Assembly: GCF_014529535.1 (NCBI RefSeq)
Contig: NW_023503375.1
Location: 2,108,001-2,172,000, forward strand
Direction: 5' to 3'
Origin: Bradysia coprophila
Lineage: Eukaryota > Arthropoda > Insecta > Diptera > Sciaridae
DNA: 64,000 nt
The notes beneath the pieces were generated by a model. That model worked only from the letters and a program-made list of their open reading frames with translations, searched no databases and was not told the DNA's origin. The position numbers were made by a program, and so were the translations under genes. Shown here piece after piece: positions 32,536 to 46,202 of this stretch; positions within the stretch are counted from its first letter, which is position 1, and each line of letters starts with the position of its first letter.

Positions 32536-33450
32536 TTTATTCAAAATCAAAGAGATAAACTCTTATGGGAAAAAGATTTTTTTATTTATAAACAAACCTG
32601 ACAGTGACGTTCGAGTATCTACTTTGCAGTGTAGAATAAGATCAAACGAAAAACAGTGTAAGACGATCATATCACAAGATTCAAATATCCAGTTTAAAAA
32701 ATCCAAGGTTATGTTGCACGGAGAGTGAATTTAGGAAAAATTGTGAAGCGATTTGTACTGTTAAAGGGTGTGGCGGCTTTATTGATGGTTCTGGTAACTT
32801 GCAAAAGTTGTAACGAACTGTTCACAAAATTTGAATTGAAAGAAGGCATTATTCTTTCATAACGAATCGTTACCATTTTTGTTTGATATCATTTTTTATG
32901 ATATTGAACATATGTTTTTACATAAAAACCACAAAAATCCAAAAAATCAAAGGGAAATTATATTCGACCATTATTTTTCTTGTGAATTTTTCCTGTTACA
33001 AATATTTCAATTCTCTCTACTATACCATTAAATTGGTACCAACTGTTCGTTCGTTTATTAAACAGCGAACTCACGAACCACCAGTGAACCGTGATAAATG
33101 TGGTAAAGTGCTTGCTGCAGGAGGTCTCACACTACACAAGAAGTCAAGCATTCAAAACGAAATTCTTCGATGTGTGGCAAAGGCTCGCTTCGACACAAAC
33201 TCTTGTACCCCACACAAAATAGAAGATTTATTCTAGTAAGGGTTGTTCCAGTCAAAAGAGTAAACAGAGGCAGGCAAGTAATCACCGAGGGGGAAAATAC
33301 TTCGAGGAACGCAGATCTTCAAATTTCTCCCCGCATAATGTTTTCAATCTTAGGATCAAAATTGATTTATCGACTCTCTGGCTAACTCGTACAAGGGAAA
33401 ATTAATCTGCCTCTAATGCAACTCCAAACTTTTACTATAATTTGTACTAG
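32536..33450. other. Upstream flank of the carrier gene; no other gene recognised
   Basis: The plus frame at 32883-33236 (117 codons) has no recognised domain. Its N-terminal part is AT-driven hydrophobic sequence. I do not call it. Confidence 0.4.
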
Positions 33451-33549
33451 GAAAACATTATTTGTTAACCGAGAGGAGAAAATAGGAAATCCCAATTTCG
33501 CTGGAGTTTGAATTTCCTATTTCTCCCAGAGGTTAACACAATGTTTTTC
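33451..33549. repeat. 99-bp palindromic element
   Basis: AACATTATTTGTTAACC, GAGAGGAGAAA and TAGGAAAT at the left pair with ATTTCCTA, TTTCTCCCAGAGG and GGTTAACACAATGTT at the right around a spacer of about 20 bp. Confidence 0.6.
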
Positions 33550-34603
33550 ATGTGTGCATGGTGTGAATAACCGTTTTTCTAGGCGATACGAAAACATTGA
33601 TTTTTTTAAAGTAACAGTTCAGATGAGAAAATACGATTCGCCCAATCGTCAATAAAACGAAATTTTCCACAGCCCTGCTACTAGCGAGGCTACTAGCATG
33701 AACATAAAAAATATTCGGAAGCTGATGAAATCAAAGTAGGTATTGCGTTTCTTTTGTATAGATAGATAAATAGATGATTTCGATGTGTGAGTTAAAACAT
33801 ACAATAGAGTGTTATGATGAAAGAGAAGAAGATACTTTTACAAGTACCTTAAGGCAAGTTATAATAACTAGTCTTCGGTTTTCTCGCTCTGATCATAACA
33901 GACTATACAAACAATCGTAAGCGGTAGCTCTTATCACTAAAGTCTCCGACACTTGTCAATTCAGTGTTCATGCTAGGAGCAGTGCTGTGAATTTTCTCAT
34001 AACGTATTACGCAGAGAAAATAAGGTTAATCACACCACACGCATGAACAATCAAGTCTTTGTCGTCGCATTAAGAATCAAGTCTTTGTCGTGACATCTAA
34101 TTGACAGGCTAACTTGTAGAAGGAAAAATCATTTTAACCCCAATGCAAATGCAATACCTAATTGCTAATTTGTAGAACGAAATATAATTGTGTACCTGTT
34201 TTACTTATAAAATTCTTGAAAATTGCACATCGATGAAACTTGGTGCTATACCAAAACAACGGTAAAACATTTTTTAACTTTTTTTTATTTTTGTATGTTC
34301 TACTAGACCCTCTAGATGCCGTACAGAGTGAGAACTCTGCAAAAGCATCTGTAGATTTTTTTTGGTTCGGACCCACAATCCAGCTACCTCGTTTAGCTAG
34401 AAAATTTTTAAACGAGCCATCAGAACAGTCGGAGCGTTTGCTGCGACTGAGCCCCGTAAAAACCCGTATATCTATTGCGTACGTGACCCTAGTGCGTCTG
34501 TCACCCTACTTTGACCGTAAGCCTATTGCGCCGGTTAATGTAGTTAAAGTAAAATTATTATGTAATGTGTACATCTTACAAATTGCGCATAGCGCAATTA
34601 CGA
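33550..34603. other. No gene recognised
   Basis: The plus frame 34240-34710 crosses into the repeat element at 34604 and shows no domain. It is judged spurious. Confidence 0.4.
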
Positions 34604-35994
34604 AGCCCCGTACGACGTTCCTTTCAAATGAAACAAAAATTTCAAATCGCCCTAAAATTTTATTTTTTGAAGGGCCTAGTATCGGCCTCAGTCCGAGGAC
34701 CCAAATTTAAAATTTTTTTCAACTACATTCTATTCGGCCTTTGATTACCTTCCAAATGAAACAAAAATTACGAAAAACTGATGAAATTTGCTCGAGTTAT
34801 ATGTAAAATACACATAGGGCCCTAGTATCGGCCTCAGTCCGAGGACCCAAATTTAAAATTTTTTTCAACTACATTCTATTCGGCCTTTGATTACCTTCCA
34901 AATGAAACAAAAATTACGAAAAACGGATGAAATTTGCTCGAGTTATATGTAAAATACACATAGGGCCCTAGTATCGGCCTCAGTCCGAGGACCCAAATTT
35001 AAAAAAATTTTCAACTACATTCTATTCGGCCTTTGATTACCTTCCAAATGAAACAAAAATTACCAAAAACGGATGAAATTTGCTCGAGTTATATTGAAAA
35101 TACAAATAGGGCCCTAGTATCGGCCTCAGTCCGAGGACCCGAATTTAAATTTTTTTTCAACTACATTCTATTCGGCCTTTGATTACCTCCCACATGAAAC
35201 AAAAATTACGAAAAACGGATGAAATTTGCTCGAGTTATATTGAAAATACAAATAGGGCCCTAGTATCGGCCTCAGTCCGAGGACCCAAATTTAAATTTTT
35301 TTTCAACTACATTCTATTCGACCTTTGATTACCTCCCACATGAAACAAAAATTACGAAAAACGGATGAAATTTCCTCGAGTTATATGTAAAATACACATA
35401 GGGCCCTAGTAGTGGCCTTAGTTCAAGGACCCAAATTTAATTTTTTTTCAACAACATTCTATTCGGCATTCGATTACCTTCCAAATCAAACAAAAATTAC
35501 GAAAAACGAATGAAATTTGCTCGAGTTCTATGTAAAATATACATAGGGCCCTAGTAGCATTTCACTTCTAAGGCCCTAACTCACCGTCCACTCACCCGAT
35601 TTTAAAAAACTTTTTTTTTCCTGGATTGGTATTGACAATACCTATCATTTGCCGTGTCATTTACATTTCCATCGTTTATTTTGCCATAAATATCACCAAA
35701 AGACCTTAAATCACTTAGGTGGCCCTAACTCACGAAGGGCCGACCCGAATATGCCCATCTTCGAACTTAGCCTCACTATTTCGACTATCTTTCAGGGGAA
35801 AAAAAATTTTTGAAATCGGATTTGATTTACTCAAGATATCGACGTGACAGACGGACAGACGGACAGACATTTTTATTGCAGATTCGTCATCTACGAACAT
35901 AGGCAAACACTTTGCCCTTACCGTTTGCTTCGAATTCCATCAATTACACACGGCATCGTAATCCTATAAGCCCCTTTGTACTTCGTACGGGGCT
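34604..35994. mobile_element. Inverted-repeat element, AGCCCCGTACGA family, long copy
   Basis: It is bounded by AGCCCCGTACGACGT and ACTTCGTACGGGGCT. About six tandem copies of a roughly 147-bp unit (34690-35560; each with GGGCCCTAGTATCGGCCTCA and AAATTTGCTCGAGTTATAT) occupy the left half. The right half contains CCCATCTTCGAACTTAGCCT and a GACGGACAGACGGACAGAC tract, matching the element at 42985-44003. No protein is encoded. No flanking duplication was recognised. Confidence 0.75.
34690..35560. repeat. About 147-bp tandem repeats
   Basis: The start GGGCCCTAGTA recurs near 34817, 34963, 35108, 35256, 35401 and 35546, giving periods of 145-148 bp. The last copies are the most divergent. The related short element at 42985 has only single-copy versions of this sequence, so the tandem array arose after the family formed. 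Confidence 0.85.
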
Positions 35995-36770
35995 AAAAAG
36001 CAGCGGTGCAAGCTTTTTAGAATTATTTAAAAAAAAAAAACTTTTTGCTGATTATTATTGCTAGTGTGATGGTGAATCGCGGTAGGTCGGAATCCGGAAT
36101 CTCTAAAAATAAAAATTGAAATCGACACACCCTAATGGTATTCAGTGGACAAACGGAAATCACTCGCTTTTATCGGCGAAAGAAAACACATTTCACATTT
36201 ATAATATATAGAATGATGTATTTGGTCTGTAAAGTCCGAGTAGAAATTAGAGACGATCAAAATTTGAGTCCAATATTTTCTCTTTGGTAAAACAACATCT
36301 ACGATCCATATGTACTCGATGCATAGTTCGAAAATATAGTCACATTCGGTTGATAGGACTCAACACGTTGTTTGTGATTTGTAGGAATCAAAATAAGAAT
36401 TTTTCATTGTTAGGCGACTTAAACTCGTAACACTATGTCTATAGGTAAAAAGAACTCTTTAATACTTGAATAAAATTCTTAAAAAAAGAAAAAAAAATTG
36501 TTTTAAAAAATAGATTTTGTGTAGTAGGTCGCACTCTAATTTGTATGTTAGTTCTCTTACAACTAAAATGTTTGTTTTAAAACGAAAATCAATCCAGTGA
36601 CACTAATATGCACATGACAGACAACTTATTGCGTTTGATCAATATATTGGAAATGCAAACAAATGAACCGGTGGTCGGTTGATGCTGAAAAAGCCAGTGA
36701 TCGAGAGATTTGAATTTCTAAGTTTTTTTTTTGTTTCTCCTTCTCATTTGCGCTCAATCAACATTTTCGT
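35995..36770. other. Downstream flank and probable 3' UTR of the septin gene
   Basis: No frames of interest. The septin stop codon is at 36771-36773 on the minus strand, so its 3' UTR should lie in the right part of this stretch. Confidence 0.4.
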
Positions 36771-38460
36771 CTATTTCTTGTTCTTCTTTCCTAACGTTAG
36801 AGTGTGATGTGACGCCGTCATTTGTGCTTTGCGTCGACTGAATTCAACGAAATCCTCTTCCAATTTCTTGCGCGATTCCTCCAGTTTTCGTTTGTCTTCG
36901 GCATGGTCTTTTTTGAGCTTATCGAATTTGGCGTGGAGCTGAAAAAGATGACCAAATTTTGAAGTTGGACTTCGTCTCGAACGAGCCTTTCAAACACACA
37001 AACCTCTTTCTCATTCTCCTTGAGTTCGGCTTCCTTTTCCTTGACACGCAACACAAACATTTGTCGCATCTCGTCCTCTTTCCCTTGTAGTTCAGCCATA
37101 TGATTGGATCGTTTGGCCTCGAATGTTTGTTGGAATGAAACCTGAATTGAGTGAGAAGACAGTTCGATTACTAATTTCCGGAGCACCCAGACGAATGACT
37201 TACGGGTTTGTTGTCGCTATCAACATCGGTAAAGCCCATTTGTTCAAGTCGCTTCTGACGGTACAGTTCATAATGACGGGTGTGTGTCTTTTCACGCATG
37301 TCTTCCATATTGGTGCGAATCAACATTTCCCGCAGTTTCACGAAGTCGCAATGAGCTTCGTTGTCGACTGAAAGGAGACTGAAATTTGTACCGAGAACAC
37401 TCATCAAATGTCATACGAAATCACCTTGTACCGTTCCCCATGGATATTGTCGAGCACGAACGGTTTTGTTACCAAGACGAACGAACTCGGTAGATCCGAC
37501 GACAGCAAACGGAACGTGGGTGTTCATAGAAACGTTGACTTCGGCGACGGTTTCATCATCGGTGGGAAATTGATAGATCTGTACGCCATTGGTCGACAGT
37601 TCTTGATTAATTTTGGCCTGAGGATTCGAAAGAAAGACGAGACTGTATTCGTGTATGATCAGCACACGCGCTCATAACCAAATCACCTTGAATCGTTGCA
37701 GTTCCGTCTTGGAAATTGTATCCGCCTTAGCAATGATTGGAATTATGTTAACTTTGGTGTCCAGTTTCTTCATACAAACCAAGTCCAACGATTTGAGTCC
37801 ATGACCTACAGTCGTCAGAAATCAAATTGAAAATCGTTCAACTGAACCGCACAACATCATTTTCCTCACCTGTTGGACATATAAAGTACAGACAGATATG
37901 AATGCGACTATCGTGGCACGTTGACAACGACCGTTTAATTTTCAATTCTTCCTGCAAATACGATTCGAACTGCGAGTCGATGTAATCGACAACCGCCTTA
38001 AACGAATCGTCCTTGTTGATTTGGTCGCCGTATCCAACCGTATCGCAAATGGTCAACTTCAAACGGACACTTTTCTCTTGCAACTGATACGTGTGCGATT
38101 TGAGCTTAACATTGGGCAGTGTATGCGGACTGGGCTGAGACTCAAAGCTTGTATTGAATAACGTATCCATCAGAGTGCTTTTGCCAAGACCAGTTTCGCC
38201 GATACACTATTTAAATGAATCGTTAGGATTGCAGGTCAGATAGTCATCGGTGAAAAGCTAATCTCACCATTATGTTGAACACGAATCCGTTTTGAACACT
38301 CTTGTTCACTAGTTGATTCGGCAAACTATCGAAGCCAACATGGCCCGATAGTTTCATGCTCCGCAACGATTGATCGTTCTGGAAATTAAATAATTTGTTC
38401 AGAATATTTGAATGCTGTAATTGTCCGCTAATATAACAAATGTACCACCAAAGCTGGCAT
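36771..38460 (-). CDS. Sep2: Septin, SEPT6 group (Drosophila Sep2/Sep5-like)
   Basis: Minus-strand exons 38446-38460 (start exon, tentative), 38268-38378, 37870-38206, 37687-37805, 37425-37617, 37204-37367, 37004-37141 and 36771-36938 give 414 residues in closing phase. The GTP-binding domain shows the P-loop GETGLGKST (45-53), DTVG (97-100) and AKAD (180-183), followed by the septin element with ARQYPWGTV. The C-terminal 100 residues are a charged coiled coil, the hallmark of this group. Septins form hetero-oligomeric filaments at the cortex and cleavage furrow. SEPT6-group members generally bind GTP without turning it over; I did not check the deciding residue. The five-residue first exon (ATG 38460) is the weakest part. 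Confidence 0.93.
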
Positions 38461-39449
38461 TTCGCGACTGAAATTGTTCTAACGTTTCTTGGAATTTCTT
38501 AAAAATAAAAAAAGACAAAAAACGAATTGTTTTACGGTCGCTACTGGACTGAAAGAATTCGATTCAATGACTTGACGTGGACTCAACTAAATCTAAAAAA
38601 AAATATTTTCCTGTCTAAACACCTCAAGAATGTAGGCCTTCATTTGTATTCAAAGTTGATTGGTATCGTAATTGCTGTACATATAATTAAAAAAATATGT
38701 TACGCTGGATCAATGTGTTTTCATAAAGAGCCGTATTTGTCGTTGCAGCCATTTCGGTCATAACGCTATATTCTTTAAATGTTTCAAAGACAAGAATGTA
38801 AGACACGCGCAACATGTAAAGTCAATCATCTTTAAAGAAATCATATTTTTAGAACGAAGAAAAAGGCACAATGAATTCTCCAGTGAATGAGACATTCCAT
38901 GAATGGAAATGACTCAGACCCTTGTAGAGGTATATATGATATTAACAGTGCGACGGTCGACGCAAACATTTTTCGTAAACAAATCGTTCCATATGCAAAA
39001 AAAATTGATTGAGCTGAAAGTATGTTGATTCGTTTTGCATCATTAATCACAACAGTGGACAATAAAACACAAAAAATTGAGTTCAGTCAATTTAAACAGA
39101 ACGGCAATACATATACAACAAAAAAAAAATCATAAACATTTTTTTTCCTGCTGCAATGTAACGCCCAATTCGACAAACAATAACCGCACAAATACAGACA
39201 AATTCCCGAATCCTTTGCATCCATTTTATTGTCCAGTGCATTATGAATCGGATTTGAACGGAATTGGCGTAATTGCAACCGGATTTTATTTATTATTTAC
39301 GAATTTTTACTCACTTTTGAAATTTCAACGTCAGCTGCAGCCATTGTTGATGAAACGGTTGAAACAGAAAAACAGAACGGTTGCATTCGTCGACTCTGTT
39401 CATTTTATTTTCGTAATTTTTGGTGAATAAGAAATTATGCAGGGTTGGA
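38461..39449. other. Upstream flank of the septin gene; no other gene recognised
   Basis: Open frames such as 38527-38763 and 39077-39430 have no domain and are rich in AT-derived residues. An acceptor-like TTTCAG lies upstream of the tentative septin start, so a 5'-UTR exon may be here. Confidence 0.35.
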
Positions 39450-39457
39450 CACAGAAC
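39450..39457. repeat. Left 8-bp target-site duplication CACAGAAC
   Basis: Exact copy at 39686-39693 on the other side of the hAT-type element. Confidence 0.85.
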
Positions 39458-39685
39458 CAAGGCTGTATACTTTGGGGAGGTCACACAGATACAGATACGC
39501 GGGTTACACACCACAGTTGATGATAAAATGGCCGATTTCATACAAAAATTCACCTACTCTGATGATTCTCGTCGTCTTGATGATGTGGTGAATTTTTTGT
39601 ATATGTAAAGTGATCAGAAGTGGTGTGTTCCCGCGTATCTAATAAAATAGCGGTCTGCGTGACCTCCCCAAAGTATACAGCCTTG
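39458..39685. mobile_element. hAT-type MITE, 228 bp, well preserved
   Basis: The ends are perfect inverted repeats of at least 27 bp starting CAAGGCTGTATACTTTGGGG, flanked by the 8-bp duplication CACAGAAC. The 8-bp duplication and CA-start terminus are typical of hAT transposons. It has no coding capacity, so it is non-autonomous. A much older relative lies at 7792-8020. Perfect termini indicate a recent insertion. Confidence 0.9.
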
Positions 39686-39693
39686 CACAGAAC
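39686..39693. repeat. Right 8-bp target-site duplication CACAGAAC
   Basis: Matches 39450-39457 exactly. Confidence 0.85.
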
Positions 39694-40004
39694 GTCTTAC
39701 ATTTGTTCCATCGTACGGTAAAAACGATTTTTGATAAGCCGAAAACGAACGAGAGCATCCACATAACCATAACGCTTTTGTGAACATTTTGTCAACAATA
39801 ATTTTTCGGTTATGTCTCTATGGATGACGCTTTGACAGCTGAATTAACCTTGGGACATACCTACACTTCATTTTCATTATACGGTACTCGTCAACATAAC
39901 CCCAATTTAGTTGTCGATGAGTTGTCATTAACCTCAATTAATTGATAAGTGCAATTCGCTCGTTCGATTCATTCGACATGTATGCCAATGAAAGTAAACT
40001 CTAT

Positions 40005-40152
40005 AGGTATGGTCTAATGTCAAAATGTGTATGGAGCGAAGGAAATAACGATTTCATATAAAGAAACTTACCTCTCAATGATTTTCCTTGAAAGGTGAGT
40101 TTGTTTATATGAAATCGCTATTTCCTCCGGTTTGTATGGACAGACCATACCT
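40005..40152. repeat. 148-bp palindromic element
   Basis: AGGTATGGTCT and AGACCATACCT are the ends. Further pairing runs through GGAAATAACGATTTCATATA and its complement to the centre, so nearly the whole element can fold as one hairpin. No target duplication was identified. Confidence 0.7.
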
Positions 40153-41249
40153 GTTTTTACATTCATTAATGTATGTCATCTGGGATCGTGTCAGACGTGT
40201 ACAAGTCATGAAAATAATGTATAGGTAAGCAAGCGTACCGTATCGTCCGACACTAAATCTTGTACTTCGTTAGTTTTACATACGGTCTGCTATAAGAGTA
40301 CCCTAGGCGAGAACAATGAGTTCATTGTTGTTGTCAAAGACAGATGATTATATTTTTTTATGCGACGCGACAGAGGACCGAAAATGATGGCATTTTTCTC
40401 GGATTTTCGTCCCTTTGAATGACAAGTTGAAGTTGTATACTCTTTTGATGTGGTCGATTTGAGGTAATTTAGTAATTTTGCTTGTAGACGTGACTTCTCG
40501 TTCGGGCTACAACTCGAGAAATTATCTAAAATTAATCGTTCAAAACCAGGTACATAAATAACTAATTCACGCATACACGTTTTGATTAATCTAATTTTCG
40601 CCACTTAAAAGGCTACGAGAATATGATATTTGGTTGAAGCTTTGTTTGATGACAGCTCAGAGGAAAAAATGTCTATTTCCCATTGTTTTGACAAGCTGTC
40701 ACCTTTGTTTTTGTATTGAATAATTTTGTGACAATTATGGAATTTTCTAGTTTCTTTCCTCTGTAGACGAATAACTATTATAAAATCATGTGACCGGGGA
40801 AACTTTAATATACCCACTGCTAGACAATACTGCAATACTCGTTCTGAGTATTATTGAAAGAGTTGCAGAAAGATGTCAACAAATTGTGACTGGGCCATTG
40901 TACCCAAAGTATATTTAAACACTGAAGGTACCGCAGTGTCCCTGCACAAACCGTACTAACTTATTGACCATGAAAATTCTCATTTACACGTGTCTGTCGA
41001 TAATAGTCATGAAACAATTCACTTTATATTACACCGCCAGCAGAGATATGTACTTACCTCTTTTGTTGAAATCATATACCTTCTCCAAAACTCAACAAAA
41101 TATTTTCGAATTGTTGTGTTGTACATTCTGTTTTTCACCGCCATACCATCTGTCAATGTGACTAGCAATAATTTTAGACATTTTTGTAGAAAAAAATCTT
41201 AGTTTTTATCGACAATTCAGTTACAAATATCCAGGCAATCGCATACAAA
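40153..41249. other. No gene recognised; 5' flank of Elongin C
   Basis: Minus-strand frames at 40290-40604 and 40605-40835 abut but show no domain. The right end should hold the Elongin C promoter and a 5'-UTR exon. Confidence 0.35.
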
Positions 41250-41276
41250 GTACGTGAACGAATCGAAATAATTTGA

Positions 41277-41874
<598 letters not shown>

Positions 41875-42400
41875 TTTTGTCATCAAATTGGAAAAAACTC
41901 AAAACAAAAACAAAAAAAATCCCCCAAGAATGCTGTGGTGTATAATATTTTATTAAATTAATTTTTCTTTTTATTAATTATTTTCTCGTTTAATGACTGA
42001 ACGTGTGCAAATGTGGTTACACGAAATGTTGCATGAAAGTTTTTTTTTTTTTAGAGAGCAATCAACTAAATATTTTGTAAAATGCAGAGAGAGAAACTTA
42101 AAAGTTTTGGCTTTTGGTCAGAGAATTTTTTTTAATTATTATTTCCTTCAGAAAAAACCGTTATTTGTGCGCCTTGAATATTTTTTAGAAAAAAAAGAGA
42201 ACTCAATTAACTCCTACAGGAAATTGTGATCAGATCTGAAGAGCAACTAAACTTAACTTTTATGTAACTCGTTTCGTTTGTTTTTTATATATGAAAAAGA
42301 AAAGAAAAGGAAATAGACAACAACAACATCAACAGAAAAATGGTTACTAATATGATGAATAACTAAAATAATGAAAACGAAAATCAAATAAAATTTTCTG
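41875..42400 (+). other. Probable 3' UTR of Elongin C
   Basis: Very AT-rich non-coding sequence follows the stop. ATTAAA occurs near 41953 and AATAAA at 42387-42392. Confidence 0.4.
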
Positions 42401-42984
42401 TTAAATTTCATAAGTCGATTTCTGTTAGTGTTATAAACTGTACAGAAGAACACAATCATTACTTTGCATATTACGCGCACTTTCGACCAAAGTTCAAATA
42501 ATTTTTTTTTTTCATTTTTCGATTAGATAACACAAAGAAGTTCGAACATTGAACACTGATTTGAAAATGGATTTTGTTTTTATCATCTCACAAATGACGA
42601 ATTTCAGCTTCTTGAATGGGGTATTAAGGAGCATATTTTCGACAGTACAACATCTATATACCAAGACATGTATCTAAATCGTTCGACTCTAAGAGTGCCA
42701 TAACTAGGGTAGACGTTAGTGTATATTTCTCAGCCGAAACGCATTGTAGAAAGTCCCAATAAAATTGGTGTCAAGACGAAGTTATTGGTGGCGAGTAAAA
42801 TTGAAAGAAAAACATAGCTAACGCCGACCAGTACGAAACACCTATTCATATCAAAAGCCTTTAATGTGAAAGTACTTCATTTCTCTTATTTCATTTTCTT
42901 CTCTACTGACCTTTAAAATCACTTAAATTATCCACTCTTTGCCTTGTTATCATATACAAATAAATTGCCGGAGGCAATATAGTC

Positions 42985-44003
42985 AGCCCCGTACGAAGTC
43001 AACTTTCATAAATTCCTATTTAAACAGCTATATACCGCTATATTTACCTATAAATAAACATTTCACAGATGAATATGCTATTATATAGCTCTATATGCCT
43101 GTATGTAGCTCAATATAGGTGAATATAGATATATATAGATGTCCATATATGGAATGCCTGAAACACCCCACACACAAAACAAATTATTTCCATGTTAACA
43201 GAAACTCTCTAAATACAATTTTTCCCAAGATATATCACTTTTATTAAAATCCAATATGGCTGCCGGCAGCCATTTTGTTGGGAGACCGGAAATAGTACGT
43301 GCACTTTATATTCGTTAATACCTTTTAAACAAAAAAAAATTCATGAAATTCGGTCAAGATTTACTCGAGTTATTGACAAAATACTCCACGTTCACTATAT
43401 GGCCGAGTAGCCGTATATGAGCTCACTCCAAGAGACCTAGCTCCAAGATCACGCTCTGGTGAATCGAATTTCACGAACTTTTTTTCCCCTGATTGGTACG
43501 GTCCTATCTACTACCTAATACCTATCTAATAAAGCAAAAACAGTCGAAATCCGTTCAAATTTGGCCGATCTACAAGCAAAAACTGCTTGGCGCCCTGTAC
43601 CTGGTTCAAACCAAGGGGTCTAACTCACGAGTCGGTCATCCGATTTCCATAAACTTTTTTTTTGACGTAACACTTACTAATGTAGCGTTTTAATTTCTAG
43701 AGATATCTTCGAAAAACCCTAAAGCACTTATTGGGCCTCAGCTCGGGAGGGGTCGACCCAAAATCACCCATCTTCGAACTTAGCCTTTCTTATGACATTA
43801 CCAAACGGGGAAAAAAAGAATTTTCAAAATCGGATGCGTTTTACTCAAGTTAGAGAACGCACAGACGGACGGACGGACTTTTTTTCCGCGGATTTGGCAT
43901 CTCTAGACAACCACAATAGGTTTCCCCTTACTCAGAGAGTCCAATTCCACGTGTTACAAACGTATGCGTAAACCTATAAGACCAACGTACTTCGTACGGG
44001 TCT
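42985..44003. mobile_element. Inverted-repeat element, AGCCCCGTACGA family, short copy
   Basis: AGCCCCGTACGAAGT at the left and ACTTCGTACGGGTCT at the right are inverted copies. Inside are CTCGAGTTATTGAC, CCATCTTCGAACTTAGCCT and a GACGGACGGACGGAC tract, in the same order as in 34604-35994, without the tandem expansion. It begins with degenerate TATA-rich repeats (43020-43145). Non-coding; no target duplication recognised. Confidence 0.7.
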
Positions 44004-45296
44004 AAAAATTGTAGAAAGTTCTATCGTACCAGAAGAGTTGAAAATTCGAAAATATGCCTTGTCTGACTTTATTTTTAATGGTGACTGGCTACGCAACTCA
44101 TTTGTAAAAATCCCACGATTAAAAAATAATCTGAACGGTCCTTTGGGAATCGATAGAATACCCAGTATGGCAATGTCCGACACTGGTTTCATTGTAACAC
44201 CAATTTCGATTTCCTACAATGCGCTTCGGCTGACATAAGTACTAAGTCTATCCTCGTTATGGGTTCAAAAAGGGAAGTCGTAGAGCAATTGCTTCTCGCA
44301 TCGGTTAGTTTAACGATATGGCATGGGTATGTTTCAAACGGTGATCTTGTGAATGACCGAAAATTTGTGATATTTTTAAGATGAGATATCCAGATAACTA
44401 AGAATGAAAGGCAGACTTTAATTGCTTGACTCTGACACGTATTAGCTCGTCCTATTCACATATTATTTTCATCGCAGTTCTTCCAATAATAATAATTTAA
44501 TGGTGTAAGGCTCGGAGCAGGTGAAGTTTTTGGTCTTGGAAAATCTATTCAAAAGTTGTTTAATGAAACGCAATCGTGGATGAATCGTGGTTGTTAGCAT
44601 GTATCACTTTTCTACGTTGCGTTAAGACTAAACTCTGTGGATCGACCTGTGAGCAGATAAACCTGACGTTCACGTGTTTTGAGTGTGTCTTACAGATAGT
44701 ATTCACAACATCCATGGATCTTTGAAAAGATGGTTAAGTACATTTTCCGAGGCCTAAAAATTTTCCTGTTCTCAGCTTTCGCATCATTATTGAGACATCT
44801 TAAACATCTTACTATTGTACCGGGACTATCATTGTTACGGACTTAAATGTTTCCATTAAATCTTACAGTTGACGACAAAACGTCTCGGTAAGTAAAGATT
44901 CAAGGAAAAATAGGTCCAAATGATTAATAAATCTGCTTGTAATCTAATCTAGTATACAGGTTTAGTCGTGAAACGAATAATCTGAAGGGATTTTTCAGCT
45001 ATACCCAAATGTAAGATGAGAATATTGAAACCATGCCTCACATATAAGCTAATTTACGTGAAGTTAGAAGTAATTTGAGTGAGTCGAGCTTAAGGGATTC
45101 GAAAGGATATCTGTGTTTTCATATCCGATAGTCAGATCAAACAACAGTTTACATTCTACCACACATCAGACATATATGTGCGAGAATTTAAGTAAATGTC
45201 GATAACAAACAACATTAGGTGAGTATTATGTAGCCTGTTTGTTCAAATTTCGTGCGCTTTATTTCGAATAGTAAGTGTGAACCGTAATGGGTCAAG
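44004..45296. other. No gene recognised
   Basis: Short opposite frames near 43974-44238 are unsupported. The rest is AT-rich and non-coding. Confidence 0.4.
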
Positions 45297-45464
45297 TATA
45301 GATCATCTTCAAGGCTGTTTGAAATGCCACCCACGAAATGCCAAGTTAAGAAATGCTATCCACACTAAAAAAAATATCATACAAATGAATGAATTGAACG
45401 AAATATTTAACGAAACTTAAGTGAAGTTACGTCTGAAAGTACCGTATCTTGAAGATGATCTATA
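45297..45464. repeat. Hairpin-forming inverted repeat
   Basis: TATAGATCATCTTCAAG at 45297-45313 and its exact complement at 45448-45464 enclose about 134 bp of non-palindromic sequence. Possibly the ends of a small element. Confidence 0.5.
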
Positions 45465-46202
45465 GTTACTTCGCAGGGTCCTGTTCTTGATCTTGCCGCG
45501 TAACGGGAAACGTTTGGTGACCATTTATTTAAGATCCTTTCGAACGCTGCAAAAGATTATTTAAAATTTAGGTCAATCCACGAAACCATTTATTTGTTCC
45601 AGATTGTTAAAGGCGTAAATTTAATACAATCGTTTCTCTAAAACAATTTGTAAAAGGATGAATTCAGTCCTACGTCATCGATGTTCAGCAAATTACCGTA
45701 AAATTTGGATGTTTTTGAAAGTTTGCAACGTTAATTTTGCGTATGTACAATTTAAATGCATTGAATGACAAAATATAGTACAACAATCAGTTAGTTTTCC
45801 TTTACACGTGAAGTTGTAAATATAAACATTAAAAAATTTTAGCGCTCACAAAAAACGAACGATTTTTGACACATTTTGATCTAGTACGTTCAGCACTGCC
45901 ATTTTGACGTATATAAAAAAGTGAAATCAAAAACATTGTTGATGTTTAGACATGCCAAAATGGTTCTTCAATGCTATTAGAATTTTATAAATGTTGAAAT
46001 TCGAAACTCGAATCCTTTCATATAAAATGTTTAGTTTTTAATGAACAAATGATATAAAATCGATAGGCCTTATCTTTTCGCAGGTAATTTAATTCATAAA
46101 CACGCCCAAACTGATCCAAATTTTAATTTTCGAAAAATTCTCTTAGGAAATTGATCAAGCATCAACTGCTTACATTAGATTAGATTATTGCCGGTCCGAA
46201 AT
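45465..46202. other. No gene recognised
   Basis: AT-rich; nothing supported. Confidence 0.4.

Noticed and set aside
32883-33236. 117-codon plus-strand frame upstream of the carrier gene
   Set aside because: No domain, AT-driven composition in the first half and no splice-supported partner.
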